Source of the DNA: CALFBG01 sp045110315
GTDB taxonomy: Bacteria > Bacteroidota > Bacteroidia > Chitinophagales > Saprospiraceae
Reading direction: 5' to 3'
Length of the DNA: 21,311 nt
NCBI GenBank assembly: GCA_045110315.1
Contig: JBGCFY010000005.1
Coordinates: 1 to 21,311, forward strand
Shown here piece by piece: positions 15,558-21,311 of this stretch. Position 1 is the stretch's first letter. Every line of letters begins with the position of its first letter. A program made the translations under genes and the position numbers. Under the pieces are notes generated by a model. It was not told where the DNA came from and did not search any database. It was given only the letters and a program-made list of their open reading frames with translations.

Positions 15558-15728
15558 TAAAAGCTTGGGGTTTTGCTTCTATTTAGCCTTGAGTTCTTGG
15601 ACAAGTTCAACGCATTTTTAATTTTAGTCTATTCTTTTTAAGAGATAATTGTGATGCAAGGACATCTTAGGTGTAGAAGAGCGACAACCAAACAAGGATC
15701 ATGCAAAATTAACCTTCAGGTATTTGTT

Positions 15729-15830
15729 TTATGCTGCTTTCTTTTTATGGCTTTCTAAGTCGCTTTCATAATTTTTATACTCAAGAAGCAATTCTTTACC
15801 AAAAGTGTATTGGTTTGTTAGGAAATTCAT
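15729..15830 (-). CDS. Possible 33-residue protein
   Basis: An ATG-to-TAA frame encodes a charged peptide including FGKELLLEYKNYE and a Lys/Ala tail, with a stop shortly upstream. No family is recognised. The composition is protein-like and helical, but a 33-codon frame is easily found by chance in AT-rich DNA. Confidence 0.22.
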   Translation of the reverse strand: MNFLTNQYTFGKELLLEYKNYESDLESHKKKAA

Positions 15831-15899
15831 CGGTTGTATTGTTAATTAAAGTATTCTTTGGTTTTGTATTTATGACTATCTTGGGACGAGTAAGATAAA

Positions 15900-16172
15900 A
15901 TGGAGTAATTAATTAGGCAACGTGAAACTTTAGATGAAGAAGAGCAGGAAGTTGAAACAAAATACGCAGAAAAGGCCTTTCTCTATTTCTTAGGATCGCT
16001 ACTTTTAATTGTACTTTCCTTATGTGCTCCGTTTGATATTTTTAATAAAAATAAGCTATTCGGTGTTAACGCTTATTATTTAAGATTATCTATTTTTTTT
16101 ATCGGCTCAGTTTTAGCAGTATTAAGTTTTCTTTCTTTCCTTGATATCTTTCTACATTGGATTCGAAAGTGA
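15900..16172 (+). pseudogene. Small two-helix membrane protein gene with TAA at codon 3
   Basis: The frame ATG-GAG-TAA at 15900-15908 is followed by 87 uninterrupted codons to a TGA at 16170-16172. The encoded sequence begins with an acidic helix (TLDEEEQEVE). It then has two hydrophobic segments of TM length, FLYFLGSLLLIVLSL and LSIFFIGSVLAVLSFLSFLD, separated by a short loop (NKNKLFG), and ends HWIRK. Such an ordered pattern over 87 codons is unlikely by chance in AT-rich DNA. No ATG, GTG or TTG start is available after the TAA. A single C-to-T change of CAA (Gln3) would explain the stop. It is either a recent pseudogene, a sequence error, or a gene using a rare start such as ATT at 15912. 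The family is not recognised. Confidence 0.5.
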
Positions 16173-16230
16173 AAATTTGTATCCAGCCTGAAAGTTAGGT
16201 TATTCTTCAATATAGATTCTCCTTTTTAAA

Positions 16231-16314
16231 CTTAAACTTAAACTTAAACTTAAACTTAAACTTATACTTATACTTATACTTATACTTATACTTATACTTA
16301 AACTTATACTTATA
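16231..16314 (+). repeat. Hexanucleotide tandem repeat (CTTAAA/CTTATA, 14 units)
   Basis: Fourteen perfect-length 6-base units run without interruption: five CTTAAA, six CTTATA, one CTTAAA and two CTTATA. The array ends 56 bases before the preferred sulfatase ATG at 16371. Because it lies between the upstream region and the gene, changes in unit number would alter promoter or leader spacing by multiples of six bases. Confidence 0.97.
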
Positions 16315-16370
16315 CGAGTTTGGCGAGTCAAAATATTACCGTATCATATCTACTAATAATACACCCAAAA

Positions 16371-18026
16371 ATGAAAACACCACTAAAGCTTAGTCAAGTT
16401 GTTCCTAATTATGCTATTCCAAAAACAATTCAGCGTAGTTTTTCTTTAGTAATATTTTACTTATTTTTCTTGCAAGCTGCAAGCTTGAGTGCACAAGACC
16501 AACCGAATATCTTACTCGTAATCGCAGACGATCTCGGCGTAGACGTTTCCAATGGTTATCATACGGGCGGACTAATGCCAACGACACCAACCCTAGATAG
16601 CTTGCGATCGGTCGGAATCACTTTTGAAAACGTTTTTGCTAATCCTAAATGTACGCCCACGCGGGCAAGTATCATGAGTGGAAAGTTTGGGGTAAAAACG
16701 GGCGTAACTGCGACGCCAGGAAATCTAGATCTCGTGCATACTTCTATTTTTAAAGCGCTAGCCGCACAAACCAGTAATGAGTATGCTGACGCCGTAATCG
16801 GGAAATGGCATATTTCTAGTCCTGCCGATCCCAATCATCCTTTGGAGCATGATATTGATTATTATATGGGAATGCTTTCTTCTTCGGTAGCAGACTACTA
16901 TGCTTGGCAAAAAACTGAAAATGGAGCAACGACCACCGAAACAAATTATGCAACTACCGTTTTAACGGATGCGGCGATTGATTGGGTTAATGATCAAACA
17001 CAGCCTTGGTTTTTATGGTTTGCACACGTAGCTCCGCATTCTCCTTTTCACGTTCCCCCGAGTCATATGTATAGCATTAACGCCACCGGAACGAATTATC
17101 GAAAATACATTGCCATGATCGAATCTATTGATTTTGAACTCAACCGCTTACTATACTCGATGCCCGAAGCCGTGCGGAACAATACCATTATCATTTATAT
17201 CGGCGACAATGGAACACCAGGGTCCGTCCTACAAGATTATCCGATGGGACATGGTAAATCAACACTATACCAAGGAGGAATTCGCGTGCCGATGATTGTT
17301 GCAGGAGCGGGCGTAACGCGAATGGGAGAGCGAGAGGCAGCATTGGTAAATGTTAATGATATTCATGCTACTATTTTAGACTTAGCAGGAGGAGAACTAC
17401 CTGGCGGCGTATTCAATAGTCTAAGTTTCGCTCATTTGCTCAAAGGAGAAGCGGGGGATACGCGTAAATACAACTACGCAGAAATTATGGGAGAAAATAA
17501 AAATGGCTGGACGATGCGGGAGGAACGTTACAAATTGATCAAATTTACGGACGGTACAGAGGAAATGTACGATCTTTTATTGGACTCTTTAGAAATTGTA
17601 AACCTCTTGGATAATCCTTTAACGGCGGAACAATTAACGATAAAAGAAGACTTGGAAGCAGAAGGCATACAAACACGCGATGCTTGGTCTTGTCGGGATT
17701 TTATTAAGAATGGCGACGAAGAAGGTATTGATTGCGGAGGCACCTATTGTACGCCTTGCCAGACGACGGGACTTACGAACGCAGTAGTGGATATTTCTTT
17801 TGACGTTCACCCTAATCCTACGAGTGACTTCCTTAGCATTAGTAATGCTTCCCAAAAATTGCAGGAGCTTACTATTTACAGTATTTTAGGAGAGCGCTTG
17901 TTACAAATTCCAGCACTCAATCAACGAGAGTTGAAGATAGATTTGAGTGGCCTTGCTCCCCAAACTTTATTGGTGGAAATACAATTCCCACAAGGAGTAA
18001 AGACGGTAAAAGTGGTTAAAGAGTAA
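16371..18026 (+). CDS. Secreted type I sulfatase with Cys-rich module and T9SS sorting domain
   Basis: The ATG at 16371 gives 551 residues. The frame extends to a TTG at 16320, but the added residues lack signal features. A long N-terminal region leads to a hydrophobic signal segment ending LSAQ. The S1 sulfatase domain starts PNILLVIADDLG (metal-binding Asp pair). Its active-site motif is C94-T-P-T-R, where Cys94 should be converted to formylglycine. GKWHISS, HVAPHSPFH and GDNGTPGS (metal ligand) follow. Residues 441-463 are a Cys-rich module (KNGDEEGIDCGG, CTPC) common in secreted Bacteroidota proteins. The last ~75 residues (HPNPTSDFLSI onward) are a type A T9SS sorting domain, so the enzyme is sent across the outer membrane to the surface or medium. 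It likely removes sulfate from polysaccharides; the substrate is unknown. No maturase gene is in the window. A tandem repeat precedes it and a strong terminator follows. Confidence 0.93.
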   Translation: MKTPLKLSQVVPNYAIPKTIQRSFSLVIFYLFFLQAASLSAQDQPNILLVIADDLGVDVSNGYHTGGLMPTTPTLDSLRSVGITFENVFANPKCTPTRASIMSGKFGVKTGVTATPGNLDLVHTSIFKALAAQTSNEYADAVIGKWHISSPADPNHPLEHDIDYYMGMLSSSVADYYAWQKTENGATTTETNYATTVLTDAAIDWVNDQTQPWFLWFAHVAPHSPFHVPPSHMYSINATGTNYRKYIAMIESIDFELNRLLYSMPEAVRNNTIIIYIGDNGTPGSVLQDYPMGHGKSTLYQGGIRVPMIVAGAGVTRMGEREAALVNVNDIHATILDLAGGELPGGVFNSLSFAHLLKGEAGDTRKYNYAEIMGENKNGWTMREERYKLIKFTDGTEEMYDLLLDSLEIVNLLDNPLTAEQLTIKEDLEAEGIQTRDAWSCRDFIKNGDEEGIDCGGTYCTPCQTTGLTNAVVDISFDVHPNPTSDFLSISNASQKLQELTIYSILGERLLQIPALNQRELKIDLSGLAPQTLLVEIQFPQGVKTVKVVKE

Positions 18027-18060
18027 TTTTTTTGCTCAATGCAATTTCACTTTTCCAAAA

Positions 18061-18099
18061 AAATCCTGAATGCAATATTGCGTTCGGGATTTTTTTTTT
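18061..18099 (+). terminator. Strong rho-independent terminator after the sulfatase gene
   Basis: AAATCCTGAATGCAAT (18061-18076) and ATTGCGTTCGGGATTT (18077-18092) pair over their full length with a few G-U pairs, the tip forming the loop. A T10 run (18090-18099) follows, 34 bases after the stop codon. An A-run on the left side could allow action in both directions. Confidence 0.9.
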
Positions 18100-18128
18100 A
18101 GAAAAAAAAGCTTGTAAAAGCCTATAGT

Positions 18129-18156
18129 TGAAGTTGTTTAAAACAACTTCATTTTT
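18129..18156 (+). terminator. Second hairpin with T-run upstream of the DinB gene
   Basis: TGAAGTTGTT (18129-18138) and AACAACTTCA (18142-18151) form a perfect 10-bp stem with a TAA loop, followed by T5. It may back up the sulfatase terminator and insulate the next promoter. A related partial sequence (TGAAGTTGTTTTAAAACA) occurs at about 20528. Confidence 0.5.
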
Positions 18157-18172
18157 AAAATTTGAAAATAAA

Positions 18173-18235
18173 TTTGCGGGAGAAAATAAATTTCAATACA
18201 TTTGTTGTCGTAAATATAGTATATGTGACAACAAA
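18173..18235 (+). promoter_or_regulatory. Bacteroidota promoter with overlapping operator palindrome for the DinB gene
   Basis: TTTG (18173-18176) and TACATTTG (18197-18204) are separated by 20 bases and match the -33/-7 consensus TTTG...TAnnTTTG. The left arm TTTGTTGTC (18201-18209) is perfectly repeated inverted as GACAACAAA (18227-18235). A small inner palindrome ATATAGTATAT (18214-18224) lies between. The palindrome covers the expected start of transcription, so a bound dimer would block the promoter. The DinB ATG is at 18244. The MarR-family product encoded at 19087 is a candidate ligand-responsive repressor, but this pairing is inference. Confidence 0.65.
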
Positions 18236-18243
18236 ATAAAAAA

Positions 18244-18777
18244 ATGAATAATCAAAAAACCTTAGATCGATTTTTAAAGACCTTGAACCTTTGGGAAAAG
18301 GCGCTTACTTCTTACGCTGAGGAGGATTTTCAGCGTTCGCCAAGTCCAGACAGTTGGTCGTTGGGACAAGTGTATCAGCATTTGATTCAAGCGACCTTGA
18401 ATTTCCACTTACCACAAATACAGGAATGTTTAAGGACAAATGAACATCAAGCTAAGCGCAAAAACTTTAAAGCTTTTCTTGCTTACCATGTTTTAGATGG
18501 CTTTCCGCCAATTAAAATTAAGGTACCTGCTTCTAAGGAATATACGCCTTTACCACCCAAAAATAAACAGTCGATAGCGGAGGGATTAAATAAACTTAAA
18601 GCAGCGATGCAAACAGCTTTAACTTCTCTCGATGCACCATCAGCAAAGGGTAAAACCCCACATCCTGCTTTTGCTTATCTCAACGCGGAAGAATGGTATC
18701 GACTGATAGATCTTCATTTTCGCCATCACCTGCGTCAGAAAAAAAGTATTGAAACTAGCTTAAATTTATCATCCTGA
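18244..18777 (+). CDS. DinB/YfiT-like four-helix metalloprotein
   Basis: The 177-residue protein has the DinB superfamily layout. PSPDSWSLGQVYQHLIQ (34-49) carries the first metal ligand, His46. Near the C-terminus WYRLIDLHFRHHLRQ carries His158, His161 and His162, so a His46/His158/His162 triad is likely. DinB-fold proteins bind a divalent metal, and several members transfer low-molecular-weight thiols to electrophiles, though others have unknown roles. The middle region (FPPIKIKVPASKEYTPLPP) is the usual loop seen in Bacteroidota members. The protein is cytoplasmic with no signal. The gene has its own well-matched promoter with an overlapping palindrome and is separated by about 300 bases from the MarR gene. 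Confidence 0.88.
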   Translation: MNNQKTLDRFLKTLNLWEKALTSYAEEDFQRSPSPDSWSLGQVYQHLIQATLNFHLPQIQECLRTNEHQAKRKNFKAFLAYHVLDGFPPIKIKVPASKEYTPLPPKNKQSIAEGLNKLKAAMQTALTSLDAPSAKGKTPHPAFAYLNAEEWYRLIDLHFRHHLRQKKSIETSLNLSS

Positions 18778-19086
18778 AATACTGGATTATTGTTACTTTT
18801 GTAGATTCTGCCACGATGGAAGTAAAGGGAGGTTATTAGGCAAGTTGTTGATGAAAACTTATATTATTCTTCGGAAAAGGCAAACTTTTGTCCCACGTAG
18901 GTAAAGATTGAATTTTTAGGAGTAAAAGCTTGCTTGATGTTGCCATTAATCAATACCTTAGCCTTTATAAAAAATTTTACTTGAAACGTGATACAGTTTA
19001 TTGAACACTAGACCAATAAGGAATTAGGAATAATTTTGGTTTTGGAAGGTAGAATTTTGATTTGATCTTACAAAGTATACTATTCG
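18778..19086. other. Gap before the MarR gene, possible decayed minus-strand frame
   Basis: No intact gene is visible. A minus-strand frame without ATG is open from 19007 to a TAA at 18864-18866 (47 codons, including INGNIKQAFTPKNSIFTYVG). It reads like a beta-strand-rich protein end, but its length is within chance range for this base composition. No promoter box with an exact consensus was found before the MarR gene. Confidence 0.35.
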
Positions 19087-19536
19087 ATGAAGCCCGTAAA
19101 ATTTCATTTTGAACAACCCAAAGAAAGTCCTGGCTATCTGATGTGGCAAGTATCTATGTTGTGGCAACGCAGCATGAATCGCGCCTTGAAAGCTTTTGAA
19201 CTTACTCACACCCAATTTGTTATCTTAGCAGCGCTAACTTGGTTGTCGCAGCAACAAGAACAAGTAACACAGGTCGAGATTGCCAATCACAGCAAAATTG
19301 ATCGAATGATGACGTCAAAAATTTTACGTAATTTACAAGGAAGAGGACTGATTGACCGGAAAGAGCACGCTACGGATACACGCGCTAAATGTGTTTTTCT
19401 CACGCGGAGAGGGACGCAAAGAATAGGTAAAGCCTTAGCCGTGGTAGAAGCTACCGATCAAGATTTTTTTAGAAATGTAGCCGGAAATTTACCGAATTTC
19501 CTTGATCAAATGAAGTCTTTGCTTCCGGAAGAATAA
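19087..19536 (+). CDS. MarR-family transcriptional regulator
   Basis: The 149-residue protein has the MarR layout. A helical N-terminus (MWQVSMLWQRSMNRAL) is used for dimerisation. The winged helix follows, with LTHTQFVILAALTWL, VTQVEIANHSKIDRMMTSKILRNLQGRGLIDR (helix-turn-helix, about 60-91) and a wing including DTRAKCVFLTRRG (97-109). Such dimers bind palindromic operators and usually release on small ligands or oxidation; the single Cys102 lies in the wing and could be redox-sensitive, which is speculative. The stop is directly followed by the DUF4174 gene region (ATG 37 bases on), and the DUF1572/DinB gene comes next, so the regulator heads a small operon. It may also control the DinB gene upstream through the palindrome there. 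Confidence 0.93.
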   Translation: MKPVKFHFEQPKESPGYLMWQVSMLWQRSMNRALKAFELTHTQFVILAALTWLSQQQEQVTQVEIANHSKIDRMMTSKILRNLQGRGLIDRKEHATDTRAKCVFLTRRGTQRIGKALAVVEATDQDFFRNVAGNLPNFLDQMKSLLPEE

Positions 19537-19572
19537 GTGCTAATTCAAAATGAATTCACCAAAAATATATTT

Positions 19573-20022
19573 ATGCAACACAGGAAAATGATCTTAATTT
19601 CTTGTCTCTTGATGCTGGGTTTATTTAAAGTTACGAAAATAACCGCACAGAATTTATCTGCGCATCAGTGGGAAAATAGAGTCCTACTCTTACTCGTGGA
19701 GGATACGCAAAATTTTAGCTATCAAGCGCAATTATCCATTTTGAAATCACAAGAAAAAGCATTGAAAGATCGTAAAATATTGGTCTATCACCTGCAAGCA
19801 AGTCAATTTAAAAAGGGATTAAACGGAGAGGAATGGACTATTTCGCAAGGCGTATTCCAGCAATATAAAAGTTCGAAAGCACCTTTTGAAATTGTACTTA
19901 TGGGACTGGATGGTGGTGTTAAATTGCAACAAAGTAAATTGCTGCCCGCACAGGATTTATTCAATCTAATTGATCAAATGCCCATGCGGAAAAGAGAATT
20001 GAAAAAACAGAAAAAACAATAA
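19573..20022 (+). CDS. DUF4174-family secreted protein
   Basis: The ATG at 19573 (149 residues) gives a clean signal peptide (MILISCLLMLGLF core, cleavage near ITAQ). An upstream in-frame GTG at 19537 would add 12 residues ahead of the signal. The mature part matches DUF4174: HQWENRVLLLLVED, a Gln-rich helix, DRKILVYHL, then FEIVLMGLDGGVKLQ and LFNLIDQMPMRKREL at the end. The family is thioredoxin-like in outline, but no CxxC pair is present, and its function is unknown; it acts in the periplasm or outside. The end is only 2 bases from the DUF1572 gene, indicating cotranscription with it and the MarR gene. The Lys-rich tail is normal for relatives. Confidence 0.88.
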   Translation: MQHRKMILISCLLMLGLFKVTKITAQNLSAHQWENRVLLLLVEDTQNFSYQAQLSILKSQEKALKDRKILVYHLQASQFKKGLNGEEWTISQGVFQQYKSSKAPFEIVLMGLDGGVKLQQSKLLPAQDLFNLIDQMPMRKRELKKQKKQ

Positions 20023-20024
20023 TT

Positions 20025-20480
20025 ATGTTGGTGGAAACGCTACAGTTAATCTTTAAAAGAGATTTACATCGTTTGCAAAAGGAACTACTCGCTTACCAAA
20101 GGGAAAGCTTACTTTGGGAAACGCCGCAACAAGTAAATAATTCGGCGGGCAATCTTTGTTTACATTTGATTGGTAATTTGAATCATTTTATCGGTGGTGT
20201 ACTCGGAGGAACGGGCTACGTGCGAAAACGAACGTTAGAATTCAGCCGAAAAGAGGTTCCTCTTACGGAGTTGATCCAAGAAATTGAAGCTACCATAAAG
20301 ATTGTTGATGCGAGCTTGAGTACGTTAACCGCAGCAAAACTTAGCGAGACTTATCCGTTGTTGGTTTTCAAGGAAAAAACATCTACGGAGTATTTTCTCG
20401 TTCATTTGACCACTCACTTAAGTTACCATTTAGGACAAATTAGTTATCACCGGAGAATACTAGAGTCTCCTCCTGCGTAG
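20025..20480 (+). CDS. DUF1572/DinB-like protein
   Basis: The 151-residue protein fits the DUF1572 branch of the DinB superfamily. NNSAGNLCLHLIGNLNHFIGGVLGG (38-62) contains the first ligand His47, and YVRKRTLEFSRKEV is the typical next block. Near the C-terminus HLTTHLSYHLGQISYHRR offers His127, His131 and His135, giving the expected metal site with His47. It is cytoplasmic, with no signal. The function of this branch is unproven; thiol transfer to electrophiles is known for some superfamily members. The start is 2 bases after the DUF4174 stop, so they are cotranscribed and the protein may be under MarR control. It is the second DinB-fold protein within 2 kb. Confidence 0.88.
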   Translation: MLVETLQLIFKRDLHRLQKELLAYQRESLLWETPQQVNNSAGNLCLHLIGNLNHFIGGVLGGTGYVRKRTLEFSRKEVPLTELIQEIEATIKIVDASLSTLTAAKLSETYPLLVFKEKTSTEYFLVHLTTHLSYHLGQISYHRRILESPPA

Positions 20481-20602
20481 TTGCAAAGCGCCGTAAGAAC
20501 TAAAGATGATCCGTGCATTTTTATCAATGAAGTTGTTTTAAAACAGAGCCTAATACCTACAGCTAAAGCATTGAAAATCAGTACTTCTGCTTTTTATCGT
20601 CA

Positions 20603-20649
20603 CCGCAGCTACGGCTGCATAAATTCTGAATAGAATTTACCGCTTGCGG
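20603..20649. repeat. Nested inverted repeats between the DUF1572 and flavin reductase genes
   Basis: GCAGC (20605-20609) pairs with GCTGC (20614-20618). TAAATTCT (20620-20627) pairs with AGAATTTA (20632-20639). CCGCA (20603-20607) can alternatively close the set with TGCGG (20645-20649). Two stem-loops inside an outer stem resemble a small repeated or mobile-derived element. No T-run follows, so it is not a standard terminator. Confidence 0.45.
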
Positions 20650-20760
20650 ATGGGATGCAAAAGAGTATCGTCCTGACTTCCAAGCCTTTAACTTCGGTTT
20701 CTAACATCATTTTAAAACAAAAAAAATAAAAAAATAAACCTATTAATTATAAGATACACT

Positions 20761-21311
20761 ATGAAAGCTTTCAACCACAGCGATATCCTAGCCTTAGAAA
20801 AACGGTACCGCACGAATCTCATTAATAAAATTTCGGGCTACAAAAGCGCACACTTGATTGGGACGCAAAATGCAGCGGGACAAACGAACCTGGCTATTTT
20901 TAGTTCCGTCGTTCACATTGGTGCGAATCCCCCTTATTTAGGTTTCATCATGCGACCCACTTCCGTGGAACGACATACGTATGAAAACATTAAAAGTATG
21001 GGTTATTTTACGTTGAATATGGTTACGGCCGATCTACACGAACAAGCACACCTCACCGCTGCCCGTTTTCCAAGAGAAAACTCTGAATTTGCAGCGACGG
21101 GGCTGACCGAAGCTTACCTAGCAGATTTTCCAGCACCTTTCGTAGAGGAAAGTGCACTCAAAATTGGATTATCTTTCGCCGAAGAGCAATTGATTACCGT
21201 CAACCAAACCGTATTAATCATCGGAAAGGTTGAACAATTGATTTTGCCTACGGATGCCATAAAAGCGGATGGGGACCTCGATTTAGAAGCGTTAAATACC
21301 GTTACCATTGG
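20761..21311 (+). CDS. Flavin reductase-like FMN-binding protein (partial, runs off the window)
   Basis: The frame opens at an ATG preceded by an AT-rich leader and continues without a stop to the window edge, giving 183 codons. The sequence fits the flavin-reductase-like split-barrel family. ISGYKSAHLIGTQ is followed by TNLAIFSSVVHIGANPPYLGFIMRP (FMN-contacting strands), then ENIKSMGYFTLNMV, LTAARFPRENSEF and later LIIGKVEQLILP. Members bind FMN and reduce flavins or act as flavoenzymes in the cytoplasm. The end is missing, so the C-terminal part cannot be judged. It lies 280 bases after the DUF1572 gene with a nested hairpin between, so it may be transcribed separately, though its likely redox role fits the neighbouring set. 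Confidence 0.88.
   Translation, partial: MKAFNHSDILALEKRYRTNLINKISGYKSAHLIGTQNAAGQTNLAIFSSVVHIGANPPYLGFIMRPTSVERHTYENIKSMGYFTLNMVTADLHEQAHLTAARFPRENSEFAATGLTEAYLADFPAPFVEESALKIGLSFAEEQLITVNQTVLIIGKVEQLILPTDAIKADGDLDLEALNTVTI

Larger units (their letters stand above)
15492..16319. other. 828-base gap between divergent transporter and sulfatase genes
   Basis: The gap holds the minus-strand promoter box at 15550-15557, a small minus-strand frame (15729-15830), a probable broken small membrane-protein gene (15900-16172) and a hexanucleotide tandem repeat (16231-16314). Nothing else was recognised. Confidence 0.6.

Noticed and set aside
16231..16314. CRISPR-like repeat array
   Set aside because: Units are contiguous six-base repeats with no spacers and no cas genes nearby.
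18864..19007. 47-codon minus-strand frame without ATG before the MarR gene, read as a gene remnant
   Set aside because: Protein-like but no start and no identified family; kept only as a note in the gap description.

Overview
The window comes from an AT-rich member of the Bacteroidota, most likely a Saprospira/Lewinella-type bacterium. This is inferred from a type IX secretion (T9SS) sorting domain and a Cys-rich module on a sulfatase, a FISUMP domain joined to an EAD11-like domain, a DksA/TraR protein with one cysteine, DUF4291/DUF6157/DUF4174 proteins, and TAnnTTTG-type promoter boxes. Shine-Dalgarno sequences are largely absent. No rRNA, tRNA, CRISPR array, integrase or intact insertion sequence was seen.

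Layout. 1-811: tail of a possible upstream gene, then a long gap. 812-3924: a membrane protein (EAD11-like domain, beta domain, TM segment, FISUMP domain) interrupted by an in-frame TAA at an A15 tract, followed closely by an EF-hand lipoprotein and a DUF6985-like protein. 4259-4618: DksA/TraR-like regulator. 4619-5373: gap with hairpins and repeated ACGGTA cores. 5374-10198: tight four-gene operon encoding a type-I-secretion-like ABC protein, an HlyD-family adaptor, a hotdog thioesterase and a TolC-family outer membrane protein. A hairpin terminator follows, then a structured gap ending in a very strong terminator. 11055-14009: HEAT-repeat protein, membrane-anchored esterase, DUF4291 and DUF6157 proteins. 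14046-15491 (minus): SLC13/DASS transporter. 15492-16319: gap with a probable broken small membrane-protein gene and an 84-bp hexanucleotide tandem repeat. 16371-18026: secreted sulfatase with a T9SS tail and a strong terminator. 18244-20480: DinB protein behind a promoter/palindrome, then MarR regulator, DUF4174 protein and DUF1572/DinB protein. 20761-end: start of a flavin-reductase-like gene.

How the genes may work together. The 5374-10198 operon should build an envelope-spanning export machine, but its ATPase keeps only the Walker A motif in canonical form and a thioesterase gene sits inside the operon. That makes it the most unusual intact system here. The 812-3924 group looks like a conflict- or signalling-type membrane protein with two accessory proteins, now disrupted or carrying a sequence error. 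The 18244-21311 group (two DinB-fold proteins, MarR, DUF4174, flavin reductase) resembles an electrophile or oxidative stress set. All family calls are from reading motifs by eye, with no database search.
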